Of a stretch of 64,000 nt of DNA, positions 32,944-43,723 are shown piece by piece (position 1 is the first letter of the stretch; each line of letters opens with the position of its first letter). The notes under the pieces were generated by a model. That model was not told the origin of the DNA. It made no database searches and saw nothing but the letters and a program-made list of their open reading frames with translations. This stretch comes from Pristionchus mayeri. Taxonomy: Eukaryota; Nematoda; Chromadorea; Rhabditida; Neodiplogasteridae. The stretch is taken from positions 40,007,215 through 40,071,214 of the forward strand of contig BTRK01000003.1 of assembly GCA_036245805.1 (NCBI GenBank). Direction: 5' to 3'. The translations under genes were made by a program, and so were the position numbers.

Positions 32944-33477
32944 CGGTGTCCTGGTGAGATGTAACTTTTTTTCTCGGAACCATTCATCTTGGAAAATAAA
33001 TGTTGTAACTTTATTTTTGGAACTTCTGACTCAGAATCAATCGGCTTGTAACAGCTAAGCGGGAACTCGCAACTCGGAATGATAGGGTGGGAACTCGACA
33101 AGTGAGACATTATTGTTCAGAAACGTTCATCTCGGAACTTTTTCCTGGATTTTATCAAGTCTAATTTGGCTGTTTTCGCAGAGTTAATTTATTGCAAACT
33201 ATAAAATAGTCATTTGGACGCCTCTATTTTAAGGTTTCATTGATGTTAGTGACCGCTCATTTCGATTAGTGCGTTTGGGAATGGTTTAGTGAAAAAAGTT
33301 CCGAGATGAACAGTTCCAAAATGAAAGTTCCGAGAACAGGGTTCCGAAAGTAAAGTTCCAGGCAAAATTATTCCCAGTGCGAAGTTTCCAATATGAATTG
33401 TTATTAAGTTAATGTTCTGTGAAAAAGGTGCCAGAACTCAGGTTCCGAAAAAATAGTTACATCTCACCAGGACACCC
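32944..33477. repeat. Foldback element rich in TTCCGAGATGAA motifs
   Basis: GTGTCCTGGTGAGATGTAAC at the left is answered by GTTACATCTCACCAGGACAC at the right. Inside, GTTCCGAGATGAACAGTTCC-like motifs and their complements repeat several times on each arm, giving a ladder of GAAC/GTTC blocks. It has split an exon A: CATTCTCCGCATCACTCTGACC resumes at 33478. Confidence 0.85.
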
Positions 33478-33784
33478 ATTCTCCGCATCACTCTGACCGC
33501 CGACGTACCCAAGGGAGGAACCAAGGTGGGATGATCTTTGGTCTTTGGTCTCTGATAACTGAGGAGAGAGAGAATAACCTGATTCAATATTTCGAAGTCA
33601 TACGGTTGGAAATAAAATAAAATAAAGTTAATATTTTGTTATCAAGAGCAAGTTGGCTGGATTGATTTGCGAGATTCCCTGGGAGTAATGATTTGACAGC
33701 TTGACTCTCCTGGTGTGGGCGGCAACGTCGACTGTCATGATGGTCGATCAGTCGAGTACCATCTACACCCTCGACATCAAGGAG
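33478..33784 (+). pseudogene. NHL-family fragments (3' part of A, exon K)
   Basis: 33478-33530 is the second half of exon A (RITLTADVPKGGTK-like, GTGGGA donor), its first half being displaced by the foldback. Exon K at 33700-33784 is fully open, LTLLVWAATSTVMMVDQSS then TIYTLDIKE, with a GTACGT donor. This is the cleanest K copy on the plus strand. Confidence 0.6.
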
Positions 33785-35235
33785 GTACGTTAGAATGCGT
33801 TACGGTATTCCATGAAAAATTATAAATCAAGTATGGAAATTTATCTTTCAGAAAAAAAAGTTATTTTTCACATTGCCAGAACGAATAAGCTGAGTTTGGT
33901 GAGCGGAAGAGGGAGAAGGTTGTTTGCGGGTTTAACTATGTAATAGTTCCCTGCGAATTGACAGCTCATTTTAACCGTTGCTTTGAACAAATTTTATAAT
34001 TGAAGTGAAACTATGAGATTCTGACTAGCATTTTCGTCGCGCCCTGGAATAAGAGAATTAAAATTGCATCAGTATTCTATTTTGGCGTGCGTACTCGATT
34101 GAGTATGGTCTCATGTGGCCAAAAACAAAATATCCAATCAATCGCCTAGTTCATTGAATGTCCTTTTGAGATTGTTGAGCTATTTTTGCTTTTACATACA
34201 AATTATATAATTCAATTCTATGTACGGTTATATTGAGTCTCATGAGAACAGGTGGCCATAGCGTGCTACTCTAGTGACGGGAGGAGAAGATGATGAAGTG
34301 TGCCCTGGGAAAATGGCATTGCAATAATTAGATTTCATCAATCAGTGAAAATTATGGTGCTCTTTACTAGGGATGGCCAAACGAAAACGATGCAACAATA
34401 TCGCGAAGAGAAGGAGGAGGGTAACGAATTGCTATCCTCGTAGTGAAATCGCTGCCTCTCCCCTCTGAGTAGCGATCAATGTCACTGCAGTCGTGCCGAT
34501 GGAACAAATAGAGGTGAGTGGAATGATCTTTGATCTTTGGGGGATGAGATATAAATTCGGAATTTTGCACAATACCGTACACATGCGTTGCAAACTATTT
34601 TTTAAGCTCAAGCTAGACATGTTGATTGTACCGATGGTTGACAGTACGGAAAATGACGAGATTAAAGAGAAACGGGCACTTCTCATGTCCATGCGGAAAT
34701 CTCGTTTGGCAATCGGTTAGAGTTGCGGATTCTGTCGCTGACGCACACATTCTCATATAGATGGGGAGTAGTTTCTGGGCTAGAAGAAGCGAGGAATCCT
34801 CGACCGCAGCAGCTGCAGCAGGGTTGGGCCATTGTTAGCAATATACTGCGTTGTTGTTTAAAGAGCGACATATATTTCATATTTCATATTTATCCTGACG
34901 TCCTGCACAATGGTCCTGCATGAGGGTGACTTCGGTGTGAAGGGGATTGGGATCTAGTGGGGCCTTTCTTGACGTAGATCACTCGAGACGATGGGAATCG
35001 GTCCGTGCTCCTCTTCTTAAAGTGTGCCAAGTAGACGACACTCTCCGAGTTGCCCAAGCTTTACGGGGGAGGATTCCCCAAACTAGGTCGGAAAAGAGCA
35101 GGGTCAGGGGCGACAGCCCATCACGAGCGCTAGAATGGAGAATGGAGAAAGTGACATATTTAATTTTTTTATTGAACGATCTGTCTACGTCTGATTGTTC
35201 CGTCCCCGGTCATCGTCAAGACAGCCACTTGCAGC
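33785..35235. other. Spacer with faint NHL remnants
   Basis: 34475-34515 keeps the last codons of an exon A (CAGTCGTGCC..GGAACAAATAGAGGTGAG), and 34620-34735 resembles the B-exon upstream region. 34790-34830 has a CAGCAGCTGCAGCAG alanine-codon remnant. Otherwise I see nothing. Confidence 0.35.
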
Positions 35236-36266
35236 AGCAGTCCTCCATGCAGCGGGTACATTCCCATGCGGGGCGGGTGCCAAAGCCGTCGCTGCGACAG
35301 CCGCAGCCAATCTGCTGTTGCTGATGACGCACACATGATCATACAGATCGCGAGAGAGAGAGAGAGATTTATTAATGTGTATAACTTGAAAATATTTATG
35401 GATGATCGTAATTTTGCAAACCTTAGAAATATCATTGAAAATTGAACCTCGAAGCATTGTTTTTGTTATGAGGTTTTTTAAGAACCCTTATCCTGACTGA
35501 AATTGGAAAGCTAGAAAGTGGCCAGATAATACCTTCACTTTGAATCCGATTATCACAATGCCATTTCCCCCCTTTCGATAGCATTTTCTTCTCCCAATTA
35601 TAGTCTCACTATTTGTACATTAAACCTTTGCAGCTGGTCTTTAACGCAACAGCAGCTGCAGTCTTGCCGGACCAAGTAATTCTCGCAGCTGGGCTGGGAA
35701 AGAACGTCCATGTAATCAAACTGGAATTTTCCCATGGAACTGGTGAGTGTGGAAAGATAATTTAGGGAAAAGTTATTTAGAAAAACGGAAAAAAAACGAG
35801 TGACATCAGTGTTGAGGTAAGTGTTCAAATCTTTACTGGTTGGGTTGTCGTCAGCACATGCGTTGCAGGCAACTCTCATAAATAATTACACTCTTACTCA
35901 TAAATAATTTTCTGAAACTATTTTTTTGAAATATTAAGTCATTTGCTGCAGGTTCGTCGGATGATTCATTCGCTTTTGCAGAGAATGATGATTTCTAAAT
36001 TTTTACAATAATTTATGATATTTATATTTTAAGACTAATTATTAATTACTAAATAATAACATCTTCAGATCCCGATAGCTGAGATGAACAACCATCGTAT
36101 CTTCGTGATAACTCCAGCGATGCCTTTGAAGTTTGGAAGACCCGTCAGCAGCTTTATCTTCGATCTCAAATTTGAATGGCGCAGTTGTTCGGAGCAACTG
36201 GCTAGTTCATCCGTCGTATCGAGAGACAAACTGGCATTCATCCATGGAAATGTTAATATACATTAA
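35236..36266 (+). pseudogene. NHL-repeat gene segment (H', H, F, G, A)
   Basis: The longest ordered NHL segment of the first half of the window. An alanine-rich strand lies at 35236-35330. Exon H spans 35634-35742 behind TTTGCAG and reads LVFNATAAAVLPDQVILAAG, then LGKNVHVIKLEFSHGTG, with a GTGAGT donor. Exon F (35952-35990) behind GCTGCAG is truncated to the AFAEND end. Exon G starts at 36069 behind CTTCAG and reads IPIAEMNNHRIFVITPAMPL in an open frame to 36266. An exon A (TTGTTCGGAGCAACTGGC) overlaps in another frame at about 36197. VLPDQVILAAG..NVHVIK and NNHRIFVIT are NHL blade strands. No start codon or N-terminal TRIM domains are present. Confidence 0.65.
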
Positions 36267-37084
36267 ATATACATTTTCTTTCTAATGAAAAAAAACAAGA
36301 AATGGATATTTCCATTTGGAATAGCTTTAGGTGAAGATTTTAACCCAGACAAAGTGCATAATATCGGCCACACTGCGCATGCAACTGTTTTATGTTCATG
36401 AAGGGACGCAAAACTCGCAGGTTCAGAAAACTTTCCAAAATTCTGTGCATCCGTCGCAGAAAAATATACGATCACAAGAAGCAATTATAGCATAGTTTTC
36501 GAAACGCCCCTGTGATTAGATGTCCTGGAAGATTGTCGAATCGCTTACTTTGTCTGTTCGTGTGATGAGCCGTCGTCACCATCTATTACATGATCAGATC
36601 GTATATCATGATCAGATCATTTTGTTCATTAATATTTTTAGTATTAATAACAATAATCACACGAACAATTACAATAGCACTAGAAGGTGACTCCCGTGTC
36701 CACTACATCGCAATTGCAGCCAAACGCTAGTTACTACCTAGTAGGTAGTGGCGCCAACTCGACCAGAGCTAGTAAGTAGTGGCGCCAACTCGACTAGCAG
36801 CGCAGCCATTGGTGAGAGGATTGATGAAATAATTATTATTATTCTCATTCTTTATAACACCAATGATGCGGAAGAGATTGGATTTTATATGATTTTTATT
36901 TTGTTTTTTTTTCACTTTGAAAACTTGGATAGATTGGTGGCCATAGAACACGGAAGAATAGACCGGAATAGTGAATCGCGAGACTTGCTGGAAACACATT
37001 TCTCTCAGATTTCGTCTGGTAAAGGAGTGCTCCGGGGAATGTTCAGCCACCCAGTGTGATAGTGTGGATATCGTAGAGGCCACT
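36267..37084 (+). pseudogene. NHL-family remnants (duplicated exon I, pre-C)
   Basis: Exon I occurs twice in tandem at 36743-36812 (GTGGCGCCAACTCGACCAGAGC, then GTGGCGCCAACTCGACTAGCAGCG, shown in parts), followed by an intron. The pre-C block follows at 36940-37020 (GTGAATCGCGAGACTTGCTGG). The NHL sequence stops where Helitron coding sequence begins near 37085. Confidence 0.45.
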
Positions 37085-38900
37085 CACCCGAACAGAAATC
37101 ATTTTGTACGCGTGCAACCCCGCGTGGAGGGAGATCACCGAGAATCTCGAGCCCGGTCAGACTGCCTCTGATCGACCTGATCTCATCTCAAGGGTCTTCA
37201 AACTAAAGGTGAGTTAAATATTAACTCTCTCTTCTCAATTGACTATCCTAATTTGCGTGTATCAGGTGGACAGGGTATTCGACGATCTGCTCCATCGCCA
37301 CAAGCTCGGCCGCGTCATTGCCTATATCGCAGTGTTCGAGTGGCAGAAGAGAGGTCTCCCTCACGTTCACATCCTCCTCATCATGAGTGAGGACACAAAG
37401 CCGCGCACTCCCGAGGACGTCGACAGGTTAGTCCAAGCGGAGATCCCTGATCCCGAGACGGACCCGGAGCTGTATCACATCGTCACCACGAACATGATCC
37501 ACCGACCTTGCGGTGCACTCAATCCAGAGTCACCATGCATGAGAAATGGGCAATGCTCCAAACGCTTCCCCAAAGAGTTCCGGGACAGTACAAATCTCGA
37601 TGTCGACGGATACCCTCAGTACCGTAGGAGGGATGACGGGAGTGTAGTCGAGTACGGAGGCCATAACCTCGACAACCGTCACATCGTGCCCTACAATGTG
37701 TACTTCCTGCTGACATACAATGCGCACGCCAATGTCGAAATCTGCGCATTTATCGAGGCAGTGAAGTATCTATTCAAGTACGTCTACAAAGGGCCCGATC
37801 GCGCCTCTCTCAGCCTCTTCCGTACCGGACAGAGGGACGGGGACGGAGTCATCGTTGATGAAATCCGTGCCTATCTCGATGCCCGATATGTGTGCGCCCC
37901 AGAGGCAATCCATCACATCTTCGGCTTCAAGAACGAAAGGAAATCGGACACTGTGTACCGCTTGGCCGTTCACGAACCGAACTTCCAAGAGGTCACCTTC
38001 GACCCCAACGAGCCTCCTGAGCAGCTTCGAGCTAGGGCTGCCAAAGATACTACTCTCACAGCATGGTTCAAGTTGAACAGGGAGTCTGCGGAGACTATCG
38101 ATAGTGGCACCATCCCTCCCTCCTTCGTCGATTCTCGCCAATTCTTCTACTTCGACCTCCCCACTCGCTTCACTTTCACTAAGCAGAACGGCCAATGGAG
38201 TGAGCAAAAGAGCGGAACTAGACAGATAGGACGCATGTATACGGTCCCTCCCCACGATACCGAGAGATTCAACCTCCGTATCCTCCTCCTCAACATCAAG
38301 GGACCGATTTCATTCGATGATCTCCGTACTGTCTCGGATTCCAACGGAGTGCCAGTGACCTACCCCACTTTCGGAGAAGCAGCAAAGGCTCACGGCCTTC
38401 TTAAGGACGACAGTGAGTATCTCCAGTGTCTAAAGGAATGGGCTGGCCACTCAGTCCCCGCTGCTCTCCGATCCGCCTTCACTGCCATTCTTCTTTTCAA
38501 TGAGGTCCACGACCCACAGGCACTCTGGGAAGCAATGAAAAGGGATCTCAGTGAGGATTACCGTCATATGGGAGCAGGAGAGGAGGAGGCTGAGGCACTC
38601 GCCTGCTTCGATATTGCTGATCGATTCCGAAGGTGATTCTGCATATTGATAACTTTGCATGAACAAATATAAAATTCTCTCTTTCAGGGCAGGAAACGAT
38701 TTCTCCAGATTCGTTCCTGAGCCAGCCGTCCGCCCTCCACTCAGAAACCTCAACCTTGCCAATCCCGCTTATTGTGCTGCGGAAGGCGCGAGACTACGCG
38801 ACTCTGAACCCTCAGCAACAAGCCGCTGCTGACGCGATTCTGGGAGTGTTGGAGGATGCCTCTCTCCCCCGTCTCTTTCACCTTGACGGACCGGGTGGAA
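37085..38900 (+). pseudogene. Helitron Rep/helicase, C-terminal half (truncated at Walker A)
   Basis: Exons: about 37085-37208 (ILYACNPAWREITENLEPGQ), 37266-38632 (open, about 455 codons) and 38688-38900. The large exon has the rolling-circle HUH motif in EWQKRGLPHVHILLIMSED, the tyrosine motif in EAVKYLFKYVYKG, and the conserved RMYTVPPHDTERFNLRILL and VPVTYPTFGEAAKAHGLL blocks. The last exon, after a frame shift, reads LNPQQQAAADAILGVLED and FHLDGPGG. It then stops inside the Walker A motif (GxxGxGK expected), so the whole helicase ATPase is gone. At 38900 it meets the N-terminal half of the same protein on the other strand. GC content is clearly above that of its surroundings. Confidence 0.9.
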
Positions 38901-40193
38901 GGCATAGGGGTTAACCCTTGATATCAGGCCGCTGAGATCAGCCATCACTTGAGGATCACAGTTCACATTGGCGGGATTACCCAGCCTCTCACTGGCTGCT
39001 TGGGCGGTATCCAGAATGTAGATCTGACCGTAAGATGTTCTCTGGCCAGGTTCTGGATGAAGGGGACCGGCAAGATGGTACACCTGCCCGTGAATACGGA
39101 AGCAGAATCGGCCACGTCCCCTCGGGATATCGAGCTGAGCGCCCATGGAAGCCATTGATAAGGCAGAGTTAAACTGCCGAATGAACTTCTGGAAGTTCTT
39201 GGCTTGAGGGTAATCATCGAGGAGGAGAGTGCGGATTTGGTCGGGGAAATCAGAGAATTTGTCCTCGATTGTGGTTGCCAAACCGAAGTTACAGCACAGA
39301 TTGATTTTATCTGTGCTTCCACTCACTTCTCCTGCAGAGGGATTACGGTAGAAATGAGATATCGAATTGCTCCGCATTAATATTCCTTCAATTAGCGAAA
39401 GAACATGGAGAGAGCGTAGAATGGAAAGAGATATTTCATAACATCATGGAATGTTCTAGAATCTCCTGGATTTTCTGAGCAATTTCTGAGGCGCTCTCTC
39501 CATAGCACACACTATCTCGTTTCCTATGATCGGCGAAAATCACGCAAAATGCACCGTCACATTGGATAACGGTAATATTAAACTTGGCGTACCTGAGAAG
39601 AAGCGGGCCCCGCAGTTGCTGCATGTGGTGTCCATTGCGCCGAGATAATTCGGCTCTGTCACCGGTCTTTCCCTCTCCTCGTTCCTGTGTGCTTTCATCC
39701 TGTCTCTATGATCCATCCTTCTTTGTCCTCCTTTTCCATTCGTTTCTTCCTCTCTCCTCCTCCTGTCTCGTTCTCTATCCCGTTCTCTGACCTCTTCTCT
39801 CTCCTCTTCAGTCATTGATGCTCTTCTCTTCCTCTGCCTTTCCTGATCTGCGGTGCGTCTCGTTTCCGTCTGCTGCGGATGTTCGCTCGCACGGCGTGAT
39901 CTGCTCCTTTCCGCTTCAGCAGTGTTTCTGAATTATTTAATACTAAGTATAGATACTTATGGTAAAAAGTGGTGTTAATGAACTTAGGAATGCACTAACC
40001 ACAAATTAAGTTCACTATCTCTATTATGCTAATTACAATCTCGGTTCCAGTGAACACATTAAATAAGCTTTCACCTCAGCCGTGAGCGAGTTCTGCTGGC
40101 GATTGGCTCCTGTGATACGGACGGAGAGGGAGGAAGGTTTATGAGATGAGCATCGGTTGGTGGGGCGTCGTTGGACGAAGTGGACGGATCCAT
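38901..40193 (-). pseudogene. Helitron Rep/helicase, N-terminal half (inverted relative to the C half)
   Basis: Minus-strand exons with agreeing phases: 40193-40075 (starts MDPSTSSNDAPPTDAHLINL), 39927-39593 (very basic Arg/Glu-rich stretch, then EPNYLGAMDTTCSNCGARFF, a CxxC zinc-finger-like site) and 39331 to about 38901 (KINLCCNFGLATTIEDKF, FNSALSMASMGAQ, GRFCFRIHGQVYHLAGPL, GQIYILDTAQAASERL, ending NPYA). This is the Helitron-like N-terminal domain. An intact protein would continue with about 150-200 residues before CNPAW, and these are missing. The ATG lies downstream of the heat-shock-element array (40.63-40.71 kb). Confidence 0.9.
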
Positions 40194-40391
40194 GTTTTTG
40201 TAGACTATTGACTACTGTTAGAGTTCCTTGTCTAGTGCTTTCCTTATATCACTTTTCATGGTAAATTTCCTGAACTTTCTGGAAGTTTCGAACAATCGAT
40301 TATAGAAAGATCTAGTACGCTCTGGAACTTTATATGAGGGTTTCGAAACTCTTGACGTTAAGAGGACACCTTACAACATCGGCAAAAGGTC

Positions 40392-40466
40392 CCTTAATCG
40401 CGCGGGATTCGAACCCCCAGTGTCATTAGTTCAACTCCAACCATCAACCTCTCAGCCACGAGGGCT
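40392..40466 (-). tRNA. tRNA-like sequence (Pol III A and B boxes), probably a pseudogene
   Basis: On the minus strand, TGGCTGAGAGG (A-box-like) is followed about 40 bases later by GGTTCGAATCC (a perfect B box). The start GCCCTCG and end ATTAAGGG do not pair as an acceptor stem. A possible anticodon loop lacks the usual U33. I therefore take it as a degenerate tRNA or SINE head lying between the Helitron's heat-shock array and its ATG. Confidence 0.45.
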
Positions 40467-40629
40467 GAGCGGGAGAGGAGGAACTTCCGGGTTATGATGG
40501 AAGGAGCGCGCGCTAAAGTCCAATGTGAAATTGCTGCTATTTATGCTCGCTTCAAAAGATCTTCTAGAATGTTCTATATTCTTTGCCGCACCTATGCAGA
40601 AATGCCTACATTTCTTTTATATCACTGAT

Positions 40630-40713
40630 TTGAATGTTCCGGAACATTCTAGAAGCTTTGGAACATTTTCGAACTTTCTGGAACATTCTAGAATCTTTGG
40701 AACATTTTCGAAC
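40630..40713. promoter_or_regulatory. Two heat-shock-element repeat units upstream of Helitron Rep
   Basis: GGAACATTCTAGAAGCTTTGG and a variant TTCTAGAATCTT lie in the same 39-bp frame as the array at 13.5-13.97 kb. GAA/TTC pentamers alternate as in heat-shock factor sites. They lie about 440 bp upstream of the Rep ATG (40193, minus strand), in promoter position. A lone TTCTAGAA-type site also occurs at 40562-40569. Confidence 0.65.
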
Positions 40714-41845
40714 ATGGCGAATTATCGATTGGTATACGGTAGTTGACCCAATGCTAATTATTAATTGGCATACGGTAATTCAAAGATCAAAGATCAAAAT
40801 CATAAATCTGACCCACGGCTAATTATCGATTGGTATACAGTAGTTGACCCAATGCTAATTATTGATTGGCATACGGTAATTCAAAGATCAAAGGTCAAAG
40901 TCATAAATCTGACCCACGGAATAACAGTTGACCCATGGCTAATTATCGATTTGTATACGGTAGTTGACCCAATGCTAATTATTGATTGGCATACGGTAAT
41001 TCAAAGATCAAAGGTCAAAGTCATAAATCTGACCCACGGAATAACAGTTGACCCATGGCTAATTATCTATTGGTATACGGTAGTTGCCCCCAATAATAAT
41101 TATTGATTGGCATACGGTAATTCAAAGATCAAAGATCAAAATCATAAATCTGACCCACGGAATAAGAGGTGACCCATGGCTAATTATCTATTGGTATACG
41201 GTAGTTGCCCCAATAATAATTATTGATTGGCATACGGTAATTCAAAGATCAAAGGTCAAAGTCATAAATCTGACCCACGGAATAACAGTTGACCCATGGC
41301 TAATTATCGATTGGTATACGGTAGTTGACCCAATGCTAATTATTGATTGGCATACGGTAATTCAAAGATCAAAGATCAAAATCATAAATCTGACCCACGG
41401 AATAAGAGGTGACCCACGGCTAATTATCGATTGGTATACGGTAGTTGACCCAATGCAAATTATTGATTGGCATACGGTAATTCAAAGATCAAAGATCAAA
41501 ATCATAAATCTGACCCACGGAATAAGAGGTGACCCACGGCTAATTATCGATTGGTATACGGTAGTTGACCCAATGCTAATTATTGATTGGCATACGGTAA
41601 TTCAAAGATCAAAGGTCAAAGTCATAAATCTGACCCACGGAATAACAGTTGACCTATGGCTAATTATCGATTGGTATACGGTAGTTGACCCAATGCTAAT
41701 TATTGATTGGTATACGGTAATTCAAAGATCAAAGGTCAAAGTCATAAATCTGACCCACGGAATAACAGTTGACCCATGGCTAATTATCGATTGGTATACG
41801 GTAGTTGACCCAATGCTAATTATTGATTGGTATACGGTAATGGAT
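40714..41845. repeat. 120-bp minisatellite, about 9.5 copies
   Basis: Each unit carries AATTATCGATTGGTATACGG, TAGTTGACCCAATGCTAATT, TTGATTGGCATACGGTAATT, CAAAGATCAAAG and TCTGACCCACGGAATAA. Two sub-variants alternate (AATAAGAGG versus AATAACAGT). Because 120 is divisible by three, a 254-codon frame runs through it; this is not a gene. A single unit lies at 13969-14155 in the other Helitron fragment. Confidence 0.95.
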
Positions 41846-41930
41846 TGATGCCTTCCTAACGTTATCCCTCCCTCCCCTCCCTATTTCGCAATCCGGTCAG
41901 ACGGAGTCACACTGCGCTTTATATATAGGT
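41846..41930 (-). promoter_or_regulatory. Helitron terminus with TATA box
   Basis: On the minus strand it begins ACCTATATATAAAGCGCAGTG, with CCGGATTGCGAAATAGGG following. The same end is at 14243 (ACCTATATATAAAGCGCTG), and similarity between the two copies fades outside it, which defines the element boundary. TATATATAAAG could serve as a TATA box, though it is far (1.7 kb) from the ATG. Confidence 0.5.
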
Positions 41931-42060
41931 ATTGATACTTATGCTTTATTCACTATCAAGGTAGGAGAGAGATTATGCCTTGAAGGCGTCGAAGAAGGGA
42001 AATCAGGTGGTATTTTGGGCTCGGGCGAGCGTGTGGGTGGGGATTGTGTGGCAGTCCGTG

Positions 42061-42840
42061 TTACATTCTTATGTTGGAAGAGTGGAGGACATGCATGGGA
42101 GAGTTTTTCATAAGGCGACGGAAAGGGATACGGGGCATGGTAACTATTTGGTTGGGAAGATACTTCCAGAGCGTTAGTAAACGAGTGGCACAAGAAGTTA
42201 TGGAAGATTGACTAACGAATGGTAGAGCTATGCGCAGACTGTGAGAGGCACGGAGACTACGAGTGAGAGGAGCAATCAAACACTAGAGGTGTCGAGGAGA
42301 ACGTAGGCATGCAAGGAGTCATACAGGAAGTAAATATCGTTCAAAGAACGGCGATATTCAAGTGTCTCTATTTGGAAGTGCTTAAGCCTATCAGGGTAAG
42401 TCAGGTAAGGCAATTTAGATCGGCCCAGAACACGTCTAGTGAATTCGCGCTGCACCGATTCGATTTGATTAACCAAACCAATAGCAATAGGGTTCCAAAT
42501 TATAGTTGAGGACTCAAGAAGAGGGCGAATGTAATTTTTGTATGCCTTAAGCAATATATCAGACGAGGTTGTGAGGAAAGATCGAAGTACAAGATTGCAC
42601 ATGGACCTGGCTTTTCTAGTTATTTGAGCAATATGATGGCCAAAGTGGAAGTTGCTAGAGAAGAAAATACCTAGGTCGCGAACTTGTTCTTTCGGGGAGA
42701 TGATATTACCATTTAGGACATATTGCGATCTATTTTTAAGGCGGCCAAGATGGAGTACAGTACACTTAGGAACACTGATAGTCATGTTCCACTGAGTAGT
42801 CCACTGCTCGCTGCTCGCACCATGCTTTGGAAATTTGGAA
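42061..42840 (-). pseudogene. CR1-like LINE reverse transcriptase, C-terminal fragment
   Basis: The minus-strand reading from about 42825 includes NMTISVPKCTVLHLGRLKNR, NGNIISPKEQVRDLGIFFSS, LVLRSFLTTSSDILLKAYKN, YIRPLLESSTIIWNP and IESVQREFTRRVLG, then a stop at 42276. This is the order found after the FADD palm in CR1/Jockey-type LINEs. The typical end follows in another frame (SCATRLLTLWKYLPNQIVTM, 42061-42279), so there is a frameshift near 42276. The copy is 5' truncated at about 42840. It is a different LINE family from those at 9.6 and 17.5 kb. Its 3' side adjoins the Helitron terminus. Confidence 0.85.
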
Positions 42841-43654
42841 GAACCGGACAGGAAGAGATCACTGTAGGGCTACGATATAAAAGGAAGAATACATGGAGGG
42901 AAATTACTCTTGATAAAGGAGAGTCGGCTCAGTTTGCGTGGTAGGGAAATTATGGATGATCGTGAAAGTTTGTTGCTCATGGGAATTTCAACTAGACAAA
43001 TATGATGTGCAGTAAGTTGATGTATTCGTGATTTATCTCGTTTCAGTGATCAGACGAAGATGGGAGTTTCACATAATAAAATAATTTAATGTTGCTGCAT
43101 AGAGATTGTCTTTCGAATAGTTAATATTTCAAATCTGTTCAATTTTTCGATTTACTGTTATTTACTTTTAGGAATTGTGCTTCGCTCGTCGAGTCGTCGC
43201 GATGAAGGGATTCGAGATGCTTCGTCATCGACAACGCTGTCGATATTATTATTATCTGCTGAATGGGAAGGCGATATGTTCAGAAGCTGAACATAAGTGA
43301 GTGACTCCTACTCGGTGCGTCACTTGCCCAGATTGCAGCTCATTTTGTACCTAGTATGTTTCGGGTTGCACTACTTGGGTGTAATATAGCTAGTCGCTCT
43401 GTAATGATCAGGTGGGCGCACACACAGCCAATGAAAAAAATCGCTACCGGATCGTGCAGTGTTTAACATCATCTATCATTTACAGTGATTGATCTTTGAT
43501 ATCTGCAGGGAGCAATTGTTTGGTTTTATAGAAATCTAATGTGGAAGGATATTATAATTACGATTTTATTTTCTCACATTTGGAGACCATTAATTGGTAA
43601 TTACAATTTTTGATCTCATCATGATAGTAATGGGTTGAAGCTGAAACCTACACT
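42841..43654. other. Spacer with duplicated NHL-family non-coding sequence
   Basis: 43010-43150 matches spacers at 1610-1690 and 56040-56110 (TTAATGTTGCTGCATAGAG, TCTTTCGAATAGTTAAT). No gene is seen. Confidence 0.35.
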
Positions 43655-43723
43655 CTCCAGGTGTGGACGTCATCGTCGACTCCGACTGACCATTTCGTGA
43701 TGGTCGACCAATCGAATGTCATA

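Larger units (their letters stand above)
37085..41930 (-). mobile_element. Rearranged Helitron
   Basis: On the minus strand the order is terminus with TATATATAAAG (41930), 120-bp minisatellite, heat-shock-element units, tRNA-like sequence, then Rep exons 1-3. The remaining Rep part is attached in inverted orientation, and the helicase and 3' terminus are lost. Breakpoints are near 38900 (inside Walker A and NPYA) and 37085. An internal inversion with deletion is the simplest explanation. Confidence 0.75.

Noticed and set aside
37770..38255. 161-codon minus-strand frame inside the Helitron exon
   Set aside because: Antisense shadow of the GC-rich Rep exon; no recognisable motif.
40714..41845. 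Possible CRISPR-like array
   Set aside because: Units are contiguous and similar over their full length, with no unique spacers, and the context is eukaryotic.
41084..41848. 254-codon frame with a 40-residue repeat
   Set aside because: It is the 120-bp minisatellite read in frame. Content is set by DNA units shared with the non-coding Helitron fragment at 14 kb.
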